From NCBI RefSeq assembly GCF_009789235.1, contig NZ_WSTB01000001.1, forward strand, positions 558,001 through 622,000: a stretch of DNA of 64,000 nt. The letters run 5' to 3'. The position numbers and the translations under genes were made by a program. The stretch comes from Flavobacterium hydrocarbonoxydans. GTDB taxonomy: Bacteria; Bacteroidota; Bacteroidia; Flavobacteriales; Flavobacteriaceae. The notes under the pieces were generated by a model. The model had not been told where the DNA came from. It worked only from the letters and a program-made list of their open reading frames with translations, and searched no databases. This document shows, in pieces, positions 1 through 9,185 of the stretch (the stretch's first letter is position 1; every line of letters starts with the position of its first letter).

Positions 1-76
1 TTGGATCTTCCGGAATCGAAGTTTCCAGCAATTCGCTTTTTTCGTATGATTTTCTATAATTACTTAAATCGCTCAT
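1..76 (-). CDS. pdxH: Pyridoxamine 5'-phosphate oxidase, N-terminal fragment (cut by window edge)
   Basis: Only the first 25 codons lie in the window, read from an ATG at 74-76 toward position 1. The peptide begins MSDLSNYRKSYEKSEL and continues ETSIPEDP, which is the typical N-terminus of Bacteroidota PdxH, the FMN enzyme that oxidises pyridoxamine or pyridoxine 5'-phosphate to pyridoxal 5'-phosphate in the cytoplasm. It lies 88 bp downstream of rnz on the same strand and could be the last gene of that transcript. The call rests on recognising the N-terminal motif, because the FMN-binding part is outside the window. Confidence 0.75.
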   Translation of the reverse strand, partial: MSDLSNYRKSYEKSELLETSIPEDP

Positions 77-164
77 AATATGTACTTTGTTAAACGTGAG
101 ATGTGAAATGTGATATATTTAAACCGAATGACTTTTCACTTTTTACATATCACTTTTTTACATT

Positions 165-1070
165 TTAAAACTCAAAACAAGTTCCATCATCTCCCGATAA
201 AACATTCGGAAAAATGGTTTCGGCTTCTTGTTTGAAAACATTGATGTCGCCGTAACGGGTCGAATAATGTCCTAAAACCAATTGTTTTACATTTGCTTTT
301 AGGGCAATTGTTGCTGCTTCCTTTGCTGTTGAATGCAAAGTTTTTTGGGCTAATGCTGCTTCAGATTCTAAGAAAGTAGCTTCGTGATACAAAACATCCA
401 CTTCTTTTATAATCGGAATTATAGCTTCATTATACACCGTATCCGAACAAAAAGCATAACGCTGTGGCGGAATTGGATCGAATGACAATTTTTCGTTTTC
501 AATCACGGTTCCGTCATCGAGTGTGATGTCGCCTCCGTTTTTTATTTTTTGATAGTAAGCAATATGAATATTATAATTTTCGACCGCTTCCACATTTAGT
601 TTTCGTTCTGCAGGCTTTTCTTCGAATAAAAAACCATTGGTATAAATACGGTGTTTGAGCGGAATCGTTTTGACTACTACCCTATTATCCTCAAAAATCA
701 CTTCGCTTTCGTTGGACTCTAATTCATGAAAAAACAAATTATAAGTCGTCCAGGAATTCGAGAGTTTAAGCTGTAAGGTAATAATTTCTTTTACGCCTTT
801 TGGCCCGTAAATATGCAAATCGGTTGTTCTGCCCAAAAGTGCAAAAGTCGAAATAACACCAATCAGTCCGTAGAAATGATCGCCATGCAGATGCGAAATA
901 AAAATATGATTGATTTTCGAAAACTTAACCTTGTTCTTGCGCAATTGCACCTGAGTTCCCTCTCCACAATCAATTAAAAACAATCTGTTTTTGATTTCAA
1001 GAACCTGCGAAGTCGGATTGGTAATCGTTCTGGGAGTTGCGGCATAACAGCCAAGTATGGTGAGCTTCAT
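165..1070 (-). CDS. rnz: Ribonuclease Z (tRNA 3' processing endonuclease)
   Basis: This 301-residue protein is the normal length for a bacterial short-form RNase Z, a cytoplasmic zinc endonuclease that trims the 3' trailer from tRNA precursors. The metallo-beta-lactamase signature is seen as SHLHGDH, with H60, H62, D64 and H65 as zinc ligands. More ligands lie in FCSDT (about 208-212) and LGHYSTRY near residue 266. The start at 1070 begins MKLTILGCYAATP, the family's usual beginning. It follows the STAS-like gene by 98 bp in the same direction, an arrangement I recall from other Flavobacteria. Nothing looks damaged. Confidence 0.93.
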   Translation of the reverse strand: MKLTILGCYAATPRTITNPTSQVLEIKNRLFLIDCGEGTQVQLRKNKVKFSKINHIFISHLHGDHFYGLIGVISTFALLGRTTDLHIYGPKGVKEIITLQLKLSNSWTTYNLFFHELESNESEVIFEDNRVVVKTIPLKHRIYTNGFLFEEKPAERKLNVEAVENYNIHIAYYQKIKNGGDITLDDGTVIENEKLSFDPIPPQRYAFCSDTVYNEAIIPIIKEVDVLYHEATFLESEAALAQKTLHSTAKEAATIALKANVKQLVLGHYSTRYGDINVFKQEAETIFPNVLSGDDGTCFEF

Positions 1071-1168
1071 TTTTTGATTTTAGATTTTAGATCGCAGATT
1101 TTAGATTAACAAAAATTACTTCAGAATTCAGAAATAAAAATCTAAACTCTAAAATCAGAAATCTAAAA

Positions 1169-1501
1169 TTAGAATCCCAGGTCTCTTTCGATTTCTTCCA
1201 TTTCGATAATATCGTGTGCTTCCAGAAGTGAAGGAACTACAACTAATTTATCAGAAACAGCATTAAAATCAAGGTCAGCAACCACAATTACAAAAGACTT
1301 TTTTGCTTTTTTTTGTTGTTTCGAAAGTGGTAAAAACAACTTCAATTCTTTTTCAGACAATTCAGTATCTGCAGTCAAATCGATGATAATATTTTGTTTT
1401 TCAAAGGTTTTAAACTGCTGCGTCACTTTCTCCAAAAAAGCATTAAAATCTCCCTGGGTGTCTTTTATCGTAACGGTATGTCCTTTTTGATCTACTTTCA
1501 T
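1169..1501 (-). CDS. STAS-like small protein upstream of RNase Z
   Basis: The 110-residue soluble protein has no signal peptide or membrane segment. It has the alternating strand/helix pattern of a STAS or anti-sigma-antagonist fold: strand VTIKDT, a helix around FLEKVTQQFKTFEKQ, strand NIIIDLTA, then FVIVVADLDF and LVVVPSLLEAHDIIEMEEIER. Databases often give Flavobacterial relatives either a STAS-domain or a ribonuclease Z label, the latter probably from the neighbouring gene. There is no catalytic motif. A regulatory or protein-docking role is inference from the fold only. It sits between pyrB (138 bp upstream) and rnz. Confidence 0.75.
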   Translation of the reverse strand: MKVDQKGHTVTIKDTQGDFNAFLEKVTQQFKTFEKQNIIIDLTADTELSEKELKLFLPLSKQQKKAKKSFVIVVADLDFNAVSDKLVVVPSLLEAHDIIEMEEIERDLGF

Positions 1502-1639
1502 TTTTATTAAATCTGGGCTTATACAAATAATCGTTTTGAGCGCTAAGGTACGAAGTTTTCTTTAGTTTTTGTTTCAGGTTTGATAAGCTGTGCGTTCCAC
1601 AACATGAAACCTGAAACTTGAAACTATAAAAACTAACTA

Positions 1640-2566
1640 TTACTGAATCTTAGACGCCAAAAGATAAATAACCGCCATTCTGATTGCTACACCATTCTCC
1701 ACCTGATTCAGAATTACCGAATGATTCGAATCTGCTACTTCAGAAGTGATCTCTACTCCTCTGTTGATTGGTCCCGGGTGCATGATGACAATTTCTTTTC
1801 CAAGAGAATCCAAAAGCGGTTTATCAACACCATATTGTTGTGCGTATTCACGTGTTGAAGGGAAGAAATTCACATCCATACGTTCGTTTTGTACACGAAG
1901 CATGTTCGCCACGTCGCACCATTCTAAAGCTTTACGTAAATTCGGCTCGACCGTAACACCAAGCGATTCAATATATCTCGGAATCAAGGTTTTTGGTCCG
2001 CAAACTTTTACTTCGGCACCTTGCATTTGCAAAGCATAAATATTAGAAAGTGCTACTCTTGAGTGCAGAATATCACCTACAATCACTACTTTTTTTCCGG
2101 CTACGTCACCCAGTTTTTCTCTGATAGAATAACTGTCTAACAAAGCCTGAGTTGGATGTTCGTGTGCTCCGTCTCCAGCGTTTACTATACTGGCTTTGAC
2201 ATTTTTGGATAAAAAATAAGCCGCTCCGGGATTGGAGTGGCGCATTACTACCATATCTACTTTCATCGAAAGGATATTGTTTACGGTATCTATCAGGGTT
2301 TCGCCTTTTTTAACGGAAGATTGTGCTGCCGAAAAACTAATAACATCGGCTGATAATCGTTTTTGAGCCAACTCAAAAGAAAGTTTTGTTCTCGTACTGT
2401 TTTCGAAAAAAATGTTGGCAATGGTAATATCTCGTAATGAAGGAACTTTTTTAATGGGTCTGTTAATGACTTCTTTAAAATGATCTGCCGTTTCAAAAAT
2501 TAGGTTAATATCATTCTCGTTGATGTATTTAATTCCTAATAAGTGATTTACGCTTAATTCTTTCAT
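1640..2566 (-). CDS. pyrB: Aspartate carbamoyltransferase catalytic subunit
   Basis: PyrB condenses carbamoyl phosphate with L-aspartate, the committed step of de novo pyrimidine synthesis. The 308-residue length is normal for the catalytic chain. The carbamoyl-phosphate motif appears as FENSTRTKLSFE (about 53-64), a second signature is HPTQALLDSYSI (about 136-147), and HPGPINRG lies near residue 263. The gene follows pyrR by 51 bp, so pyrR-pyrB are almost certainly cotranscribed. No pyrI regulatory subunit is adjacent. Confidence 0.96.
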   Translation of the reverse strand: MKELSVNHLLGIKYINENDINLIFETADHFKEVINRPIKKVPSLRDITIANIFFENSTRTKLSFELAQKRLSADVISFSAAQSSVKKGETLIDTVNNILSMKVDMVVMRHSNPGAAYFLSKNVKASIVNAGDGAHEHPTQALLDSYSIREKLGDVAGKKVVIVGDILHSRVALSNIYALQMQGAEVKVCGPKTLIPRYIESLGVTVEPNLRKALEWCDVANMLRVQNERMDVNFFPSTREYAQQYGVDKPLLDSLGKEIVIMHPGPINRGVEITSEVADSNHSVILNQVENGVAIRMAVIYLLASKIQ

Positions 2567-2617
2567 TTTTGTTTCGATTATATTTTTTTGAATAGTGGTA
2601 TTAAAATGAAAGGTGAA

Positions 2618-3157
2618 TTAGCTCGTTATCAAATAGACAACATCTTCACCCTCGTTTTCTTTCCAGCTTACTTTTACTTTTTCATTATTTATGGCATCTA
2701 CCTGACGGCCGCGATAATCGGGCTGAATTGGCAGATTTCTACTAAAACGTCTGTCGATTAACACTAACAATTCGATTTCTGACGGTCTCCCGAAAGACTG
2801 AATCGCGGTTAAGGCAGAGCGAATGCTGCGTCCGGTAAACAAAACGTCATCGATAAAAATGACTTTTTTGTTTTCGACTATAAAATTTATTTGTGTTTTA
2901 TTGGCTTCAAGCGGTTTATCAGTACGGCGAAAATCATCTCTAAAAAAAGTAATGTCCAGATATCCCAACGAAATTTCGGGCGTTTGGTATTCGTTTTCTA
3001 ATATTTGTTTTAAACGTTCAGCAAGGAAAACGCCTCTTGGCTGAATCCCGACCAAAATGGTGTCTGAGAAATCAAGATGTTTTTCAATTAACTGACAAGC
3101 CAAACGATGGAGTATGATAGTAACTTCTTTTGAATTAAGTAATACTTTTGGGCTCAT
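2618..3157 (-). CDS. pyrR: Bifunctional pyr operon regulator / uracil phosphoribosyltransferase PyrR
   Basis: The 179-residue protein belongs to the type I phosphoribosyltransferase family. The PRPP-binding loop is seen as VIFIDDVLFTGRSIRSAL (about 98-115), and IQPRGVFLAERL lies near residue 38. In Bacillus, PyrR binds pyr mRNA and also makes UMP from uracil and PRPP. Here it heads the pyrR-pyrB unit. The leader between the predicted TSS and the ATG is only about 20 nt, too short for a classical PyrR attenuator, so an RNA-binding role in this locus is unproven. Confidence 0.92.
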   Translation of the reverse strand: MSPKVLLNSKEVTIILHRLACQLIEKHLDFSDTILVGIQPRGVFLAERLKQILENEYQTPEISLGYLDITFFRDDFRRTDKPLEANKTQINFIVENKKVIFIDDVLFTGRSIRSALTAIQSFGRPSEIELLVLIDRRFSRNLPIQPDYRGRQVDAINNEKVKVSWKENEGEDVVYLITS

Positions 3158-3182
3158 AATTTAAGTGTGATGTTTGGTTGTG

Positions 3183-3190
3183 CAAATATA
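3183..3190 (-). promoter_or_regulatory. -7 element of the pyrR-pyrB promoter
   Basis: The minus strand reads TATATTTG, a perfect Bacteroidota -7 box (TAnnTTTG), 26 bp upstream of the pyrR start codon. I see no TTG at the usual 17-23 bp upstream, so this is a one-element prediction. Confidence 0.5.
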
Positions 3191-3286
3191 CGAAATCAGA
3201 ATTTATTTGTTGGGGTGTTGTGTGGGGAAATATTATTTTTTGAAATTTAGATCTAAATTTGAAAATAAAAAGCTGCGCTCAATTAT

Positions 3287-3345
3287 TATTTTTGCTACAA
3301 GCAATTCAAAAAAAAATCATACGATTAAGAAAAATAGTATCTTTG
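3287..3345 (+). promoter_or_regulatory. Two candidate -7 elements for the small ORF at 3350
   Basis: Two perfect TAnnTTTG boxes precede the ORF: TATTTTTG at 3287-3294 and TATCTTTG at 3338-3345. The first would give a leader of about 50 nt and has a TTG at 3259-3261, slightly too far upstream (25 bp spacer). The second ends 4 bp before the ATG and would give a nearly leaderless mRNA. Which one is used cannot be decided by eye. Confidence 0.4.
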
Positions 3346-3349
3346 AAAT

Positions 3350-3541
3350 ATGACAGCTATAGAAATTAAAAAAGAAATTGGTAAAGTATTGGATCAAGTT
3401 CCAGAAAAATTTCTTGTTGATATTTTAGACCTCCTAAAAAAAGTTCAAGCTGAAAAAACTACAAGTTCAACCACCTTGACTACAAACTTCAAAAAAATTC
3501 TTTCTGAAGACAGCGAATTACTACATAAACTTGCTCAATGA
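3350..3541 (+). CDS. Small helical protein of unknown function, antitoxin-like
   Basis: A 63-residue ORF begins MTAIEIKKEIGKVLDQVPEK and has a leucine-rich helical first half, then a Ser/Thr-rich stretch and a charged tail. Its size and the pattern 'IKKEIGKVLDQVPEKFLVDILDLLKK' in outline resemble antitoxin halves (DUF2281-like) of Bacteroidota toxin-antitoxin pairs. No toxin gene follows: the next 700 bp hold only repeats. It could be an orphan antitoxin or an unrelated small protein. The two -7 boxes just upstream support expression. Confidence 0.55.
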   Translation: MTAIEIKKEIGKVLDQVPEKFLVDILDLLKKVQAEKTTSSTTLTTNFKKILSEDSELLHKLAQ

Positions 3542-3629
3542 TTTCTTTAAAGGAAGTTGAGATTATTCATAATATTTGACAAGCTATAATTAATTTAGTG
3601 CTGCTAAAATGTCAACATTAGCAACATTA

Positions 3630-4108
3630 AAATTCCGTAGGAATGAATCATATTGTAGCAACGGATTTTAATCCGTTGTAGAAATGAAACGCCACGCACA
3701 AGAGTTCCGTAGGAACGAAACATATTAAACCTAAATATGTGCCGAACCTCCGACTCTTTTTCATCTTGCATATCTAAACTGGATTAAAATCCAGCTCTAC
3801 AATATTTTATCGAGCCTAAGGCTCTTGCTTTGAACTTATATGCAAAACGATTAAACATAATATTTTCATAACCCTACAATTCAGATATTAAATTCCATAG
3901 GAATGAACCATATTGTAGCAACGGATTTTAATCCGTTGTAAAATGAAACACCACACACAAGAATTTCATAGGAACAAACCATATCAAACGCAAATATCTG
4001 CCGAACCTACGGCTCTTTTTTATCTTACATATCTAAACTGGTTTAATCCCGAAGCTTCGGGAAAGCCCTACAATATTTTATCGAGCCAATGGCTCTTGCT
4101 TTGAACTC
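3630..4108. repeat. Two diverged copies of a ~210-bp hairpin-rich repeat in a 698-bp gene-free stretch
   Basis: Copy 1 (3630-3836) and copy 2 (3890-4108) align along their whole length at an offset of about 260 bp. Both carry, in order, a 'CCRTAGGAATGAAYCATATTG' type start, the stem CAACGGATT-TT-AATCCGTTG, a 'TAGGAACRAA' segment, 'TGCCGAACCT', 'ATCTAAACTGG' and 'TTTTATCGAGCC' with its small GAGCC/GGCTC hairpin. Copy 2 also has a perfect 14-bp palindrome CCCGAAGCTTCGGG at 4048-4061. No ORF of note or known insertion-sequence feature is present. It looks like a composite of small dispersed palindromic elements. The rest of 3542-4239 holds only the arsR promoter. Confidence 0.8.
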
Positions 4109-4172
4109 ACCTAAAAAAACCAACAATCTCACGCTTTTTTTCTAACTCATTAAAAAATAACCTCTTAAAAAT

Positions 4173-4203
4173 TTGCGAAACCGAAAAGTTGCACATATAT
4201 TTG
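4173..4203 (+). promoter_or_regulatory. arsR-SRPBCC promoter with possible autoregulatory dyads
   Basis: TTG at 4173-4175 is followed by a 20-bp spacer and TATATTTG at 4196-4203, a full Bacteroidota promoter. The -7 box lies inside a GTTGC...GCAAC inverted repeat (about 4189-4208), and a wider CGAAAC/GTTTCG pair sits at 4176-4181 and 4214-4219. Dyads over the promoter suit autorepression by the ArsR protein encoded next, but binding is inferred. Confidence 0.65.
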
Positions 4204-4239
4204 CAACCAATTAGTTTCGTATTTAATAGTTAAAACAAA

Positions 4240-4551
4240 ATGAGAAGAGACATTTTTCAGGCAATAGCCGACCCAACCAGGCGGGCTATTATATCTTTGA
4301 TTGCTTTACAAGCGATGACACCCAACGCCATTGCAGAAAATTTTAATACTACAAGACAAGCCATTTCGAAACATCTTCGCATTTTGAGCGAATGCGAATT
4401 AGTGAAACAGGAACAACAAGGCCGGGAAATTTATTACTCGCTTGAAATCGAAAAAATGAAAGAGATTGACCAATGGCTGAGCCAATACAGAGAGATCTGG
4501 CAAACCAGATTCAATCAACTGGATGAATTATTAGCAACAATTAAAAAATAA
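4240..4551 (+). CDS. ArsR/SmtB-family transcriptional repressor
   Basis: The 103-residue protein is one winged helix-turn-helix domain: [14 protein letters not shown], then [26 protein letters not shown] as the recognition helix region, then the wing [15 protein letters not shown]. Metal-binding cysteines of classical ArsR proteins are absent, which fits the metal-independent subgroup usually paired with AHSA1/SRPBCC proteins. That partner gene starts 5 bp after the stop, so the two form an operon. Dyads around the promoter suggest autorepression. The ligand is unknown. Confidence 0.9.
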   Translation: MRRDIFQAIADPTRRAIISLIALQAMTPNAIAENFNTTRQAISKHLRILSECELVKQEQQGREIYYSLEIEKMKEIDQWLSQYREIWQTRFNQLDELLATIKK

Positions 4552-4556
4552 AAAAG

Positions 4557-5054
4557 ATGGAAAATTTAGTATTTGATTTTACAGTTGACAAACCAAGCAA
4601 AACCGTAACTATCGTAAAAGAATTTGCAGCCGAACTTTCTTTGGTTTGGGACGCTTATACCAAACAGGAAATTCTGGACCAATGGTGGGCACCAAAACCA
4701 TGGAAATCAGTAACCAAAGTAATGAACTTTGAAGAAGGTGGAAAACGCTTTTATGCGATGGTGAGTCCGGAAGGACAGGAACATTGGGCGCTTCAGAAAT
4801 ATACTTCTATTAGTCCGAAAACAAATTTTAAACTTTATAATTCTTTTGCAGACAAAGATGAAAACCCACAATTACCGGGTTCTGAATGGGACTTAAACTT
4901 TACTGACCTAAACGAAAATACCAAAGTAGTAATTACGATTTACAACGAATCTCTGGAGCGAATGGAACAAATGATCGAAATGGGCTTCAAAGAAGGATTT
5001 ACAATGACATTACAAAGCTTAGAGGAATTATTGGCAAGTTTGTCTCAAAAATAA
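4557..5054 (+). CDS. SRPBCC (AHSA1-like) ligand-binding domain protein
   Basis: The 165-residue protein matches the Aha1 C-terminal-like (AHSA1) branch of the SRPBCC/START superfamily: [35 protein letters not shown] near residues 18-52 and the closing helix [24 protein letters not shown]. Members have a hydrophobic pocket and are commonly encoded beside small ArsR regulators. No enzymatic function can be assigned. It is cotranscribed with the ArsR gene and ends just before a 13-bp hairpin terminator. Confidence 0.88.
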   Translation: MENLVFDFTVDKPSKTVTIVKEFAAELSLVWDAYTKQEILDQWWAPKPWKSVTKVMNFEEGGKRFYAMVSPEGQEHWALQKYTSISPKTNFKLYNSFADKDENPQLPGSEWDLNFTDLNENTKVVITIYNESLERMEQMIEMGFKEGFTMTLQSLEELLASLSQK

Positions 5055-5075
5055 TTTTAGTTTGCAGAATGAATA

Positions 5076-5106
5076 CCAAATAAAGAGCTCTAGGCTCTTT
5101 ATTTGG
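5076..5106 (+). terminator. Hairpin terminator after the SRPBCC gene
   Basis: A perfect 13-bp stem (5076-5088 with 5094-5106) and 5-nt loop is followed by a short T-containing tract. It begins 21 bp after the SRPBCC stop and lies before the -7 element of the next gene, so it separates the two transcripts. Confidence 0.65.
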
Positions 5107-5131
5107 TTTCGCATATTTTTAGCATTTTTCT

Positions 5132-5139
5132 TATATTTG
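5132..5139 (+). promoter_or_regulatory. -7 element for the DHFR-like gene
   Basis: TATATTTG matches TAnnTTTG perfectly and lies 24 bp before the ATG at 5164. It lies downstream of the in-frame start at 5062, which argues that translation begins at 5164. A clear -33 TTG at the right spacing is not seen. Confidence 0.5.
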
Positions 5140-5163
5140 ATACAACAAAAAACACCAAACATC

Positions 5164-5757
5164 ATGAGAAAAATAATCGTTATAACCATGATTACAATCG
5201 ATGGCGTAATGCAGGCGCCTGGTGCTCCTGAAGAAGATACTTCGGGAGGTTTTGAATATGGAGGCTGGGTGGCGCCTTTTGGAGATGAAGAATACGGCAA
5301 GGTCATGCAGAAACAAATGGAACCTGCCGATATCCTTTTGGGCAGAAAAACATTTGATATTTTTGAAGATTATTGGCCCAAACATGCTGAAGGATGGCCG
5401 GGAATTAATGAAGTTACTAAATACGTTTTATCGACTTCCAGAAAATATTCCGATTGGGAGAACTCAGAATTTCTTTCGACTGTAGATGCTATTAAAAAAC
5501 TCAAAAATTCAGAAGGAGGCGATTTAAAAGTCTGGGGAAGCGCGACACTGGTTCAACTGCTGCTTGAGCATGATTTAGTTGATGAACTTGGACTCCTGAT
5601 TTATCCCATAATTCTGGGCAAAGGCAAAAAAATGTTTGATAATAGCTCAACTCCAGCAGGATTTACTTTAACTGAAAGTACCACTACTCCCAGTGGCGTA
5701 ATTGCTGTAAGCTACAAACGGGCGGGTGATGTAAAAACAGGAACTATTGGGGAGTAA
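5164..5757 (+). CDS. Dihydrofolate-reductase-like (RibD C-terminal family) oxidoreductase
   Basis: Starting at 5164 gives 197 residues beginning MRKIIVITMITIDGVMQAPG, the standard opening of the RibD_C/DHFR-like family (YyaP/YwjB type). An in-frame start at 5062 would add 34 residues encoded by the upstream terminator hairpin and promoter, so it is rejected. Family landmarks are ILLGRKTFDIFEDYWP, VWGSATLVQLLLEHDLVDELGLLIYPIILGKGKKMF and the NADPH-type fold. The substrate is unknown; members are not true folate reductases in general. It has its own promoter but sits in a small cluster with the ArsR/SRPBCC pair. Confidence 0.88.
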   Translation: MRKIIVITMITIDGVMQAPGAPEEDTSGGFEYGGWVAPFGDEEYGKVMQKQMEPADILLGRKTFDIFEDYWPKHAEGWPGINEVTKYVLSTSRKYSDWENSEFLSTVDAIKKLKNSEGGDLKVWGSATLVQLLLEHDLVDELGLLIYPIILGKGKKMFDNSSTPAGFTLTESTTTPSGVIAVSYKRAGDVKTGTIGE

Positions 5758-5875
5758 TCCACAAATCATAGAACTTTTCAACTAAATTATATAAAACTTT
5801 TTTTTGCTGACAGCTGTAATTTTACATTATAACAAAAGGATTTATTCTTTTTCAAATAATTAAAACATCAGAATC

Positions 5876-6049
5876 ATGCAAAATAAAATTACACGTTTGC
5901 TAATGGTATTTGTAATACTATTTTCATTCACAAGCTGCGAAGTTATAGGAGACATTTTTAAAGCCGGAATGGGCTTCGGGATCTTTCTTTTTATCCTGGT
6001 ATTAGCCATTATTATTTTTGTTTTCGCCAAACTTTTCGGAAGGAAATAA
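5876..6049 (+). CDS. 57-residue lipoprotein-like membrane peptide
   Basis: A short ORF from ATG 5876 to TAA 6047-6049 has a lipoprotein signal (RLLMVFVILFSFTSC, lipobox cysteine at residue 21), then EVIGDIFKAGMGFG and a strongly hydrophobic helix (about 35-51) ending AKLFGRK. Very similar 50-60 residue peptides with a 'SCEVIGDIFKAGMGFGIF' core occur across Flavobacteriia, sometimes mislabelled as phosphatidate cytidylyltransferase. The strong terminator 11 bp after the stop supports a real gene. Function is unknown; the peptide would be anchored in the envelope by lipid, helix or both. Confidence 0.75.
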   Translation: MQNKITRLLMVFVILFSFTSCEVIGDIFKAGMGFGIFLFILVLAIIIFVFAKLFGRK

Positions 6050-6060
6050 GCATAAAAAAA

Positions 6061-6080
6061 CCCGTTATTCGCATAACGGG
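6061..6080. terminator. Bidirectional terminator between convergent genes
   Basis: The stem CCCGTTAT/ATAACGGG with a TCGC loop is flanked by A-run and T-run, so it works in both directions. It serves the small lipoprotein gene (plus) and the ABC-F gene (minus). Confidence 0.85.
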
Positions 6081-6098
6081 TTTTACTTTTTATGTCAA

Positions 6099-7774
<1,676 letters not shown>

Positions 7775-7825
7775 AGGTGCTTAGGTGCTAAGTTTTTTTT
7801 AGTGTAAGACGTAAAAAAGTAAGAT

Positions 7826-7973
7826 GTAAGATGGGAGTTGGAAGTTGGGAGTTGGAAGTTGGGAGATATTGATTAAACTAAAAGCTTCTAACATTACTTT
7901 TAACATTTCACATCTTACTTCTAACATTTTACAATTTACTTTCTTTCTCCAAAGCCACTTCTAAACTTTCGTA
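7826..7973. repeat. Left copy of a ~120-150 bp direct repeat flanking rhuM, with a short tandem repeat
   Basis: This segment matches 9186-9303 (right copy): 'GATGGGAGTT', 'GGGAGATAT', 'GATTAAACTA', 'TTTCACATCTTACTTCTAAC' and the end of the tlpA coding sequence occur in the same order. The left copy has expanded a 14-bp unit, GGGAGTTGGAAGTT (7833-7846 and 7847-7860, then a partial GGGAG), present once or less on the right. The wider gap 7719-8172 otherwise holds the ABC-F promoter and AT-rich inverted repeats. Confidence 0.8.
7929..7973 (-). pseudogene. Remnant of the 3' end of a tlpA-like thioredoxin gene
   Basis: Read on the minus strand, 7973-7929 encodes YESLEVALEKESKL then a stop. The intact TlpA-like protein at 9259-10032 ends YESLEVALEIESKL. 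Thirteen of 14 residues agree, and the stop codon plus about 100 bp of 3' flank are also shared. Homology stops abruptly at the tyrosine codon. It is therefore a leftover gene end, created either by duplication or when the rhuM segment arrived. Confidence 0.8.
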
Positions 7974-8067
7974 ATCTAAGTTTTTTATGTTTTATAAAAG
8001 TTTTTTTTCACCATATAAGTTATATAAGGGCATTTAAACTAGACCTCTATTTCTGAAAAAGTTTTTC

Positions 8068-8131
8068 AAACCATATAAGTTTTAAAACTAAAAAGTTTGA
8101 CTTAAAATCTCTTATACAACTTATATGGTTT
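8068..8131. repeat. 14-bp perfect inverted repeat upstream of rhuM
   Basis: AAACCATATAAGTT (8068-8081) is repeated as its reverse complement at 8118-8131 with a 36-bp loop. A third copy of 12 bp (ACCATATAAGTT) lies at 8010-8021. The position 40 bp before the rhuM ATG could make it a regulatory or insertion-border sequence. Confidence 0.6.
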
Positions 8132-8172
8132 AAAATTACAAATTTGATTACCTTCACTTTTTATTCAAAATT

Positions 8173-9165
8173 ATGCAGGCACCTATTTTATTATATCAAA
8201 CTTCTGAAAATAATATAGAAGTAGAAGTTACATTTTTAGATGAAAATTTTTGGCTATCACAAAAAGCGATGGCTTTATTATTTGATGTAGATACAAGAAC
8301 AATAAATGAACATCTTCAAAATATATTTAATTCATTTGAATTAGAAAAAAATTCAACTAACCGGAAAATCCGGATAGTTCAAATTGAAGGAAAAAGAGAA
8401 GTTAATCGAGAAATTGATTTTTACAATCTTGACGCTATTATTGCAGTAGGTTACAGAGTAAACTCGAAGCAAGCTACTCAATTTAGAATTTGGGCAACAA
8501 AAACGCTAAAAGAATTCATTATTAAAGGCTTTGTTTTGAATGATGAAATGCTGAAAAACGGAAAAGCATTTGGTAGAGATTATTTTGAAGAATTACTGGA
8601 ACGCATTCGCGAAATTCGTTCTTCTGAAAGAAGATTTTATCAAAAAATAACTGATATTTATTCTCTTTCAGCAAATTACGACAAAGAGAGTGCTGAAACA
8701 AAATCCTTTTTTGCAACGGTACAAAACAAACTACATTGGGCTATAACCGGAAAAACTGCAGCCGAAATTATTTACTCAGAAGCAGACGCTACTAAAATCT
8801 ATATGGGACTTTCTACATGGAAAGATGCTCCTGACGGAAAAATTCAGAAAAGTGATGTTAGTGTAGCAAAAAATTATTTGAATACAGCTCATCTTCAGGA
8901 ACTGAACAGAATTGTTTCTGCGTATTTAGATTTGGCTGAAAACTATGCTAAAAGACAAATTATTATGAAAATGGAAGACTGGACTGTCTTTCTAAATAAT
9001 TTTCTACAACTTTCCAATTATCCAATACTGAATGAGAAAGGAAAAATTTCGCATTTAGAAGCAAAAATTAAGGCTGAAATGGAATTTGATAAATTTAGAA
9101 TTATTCAGGACAGAGAATATTTATCTGATTTTGATAAAGAAATAATGAAGCTGAATAAGAAGTGA
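8173..9165 (+). CDS. RhuM-family protein
   Basis: This 330-residue protein matches the virulence RhuM family: ILLYQTSENNIEVEVTFLDENFWLSQKAMALLFDVDTRTINEHL (helix-turn-helix-like start, about 5-48), YNLDAIIAVGYRVNSKQATQFRIWATKTLKEFIIKGFVLNDEML (about 84-127), then RSSERRFYQKITDIY, and NKLHWAITGKTAAEIIYSEAD near residue 190. RhuM genes are usually scattered in mobile or defence contexts, often by type I restriction loci. The biochemical function is unproven. It runs opposite to both neighbours, is unusually AT-rich, and sits between duplicated copies of a tlpA gene end, so it looks acquired. Confidence 0.9.
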   Translation: MQAPILLYQTSENNIEVEVTFLDENFWLSQKAMALLFDVDTRTINEHLQNIFNSFELEKNSTNRKIRIVQIEGKREVNREIDFYNLDAIIAVGYRVNSKQATQFRIWATKTLKEFIIKGFVLNDEMLKNGKAFGRDYFEELLERIREIRSSERRFYQKITDIYSLSANYDKESAETKSFFATVQNKLHWAITGKTAAEIIYSEADATKIYMGLSTWKDAPDGKIQKSDVSVAKNYLNTAHLQELNRIVSAYLDLAENYAKRQIIMKMEDWTVFLNNFLQLSNYPILNEKGKISHLEAKIKAEMEFDKFRIIQDREYLSDFDKEIMKLNKK

Positions 9166-9185
9166 GTTGTGAAATGTGAAATGTA

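Noticed and set aside
1746..2039. 97-residue plus-strand ORF inside pyrB
   Set aside because: It is antisense to well-conserved pyrB motifs and has no family resemblance; a shadow frame.
5062..5163. 34-residue N-terminal extension of the DHFR-like protein
   Set aside because: It would be encoded by a terminator hairpin and by DNA upstream of the -7 box; the family start is at 5164.
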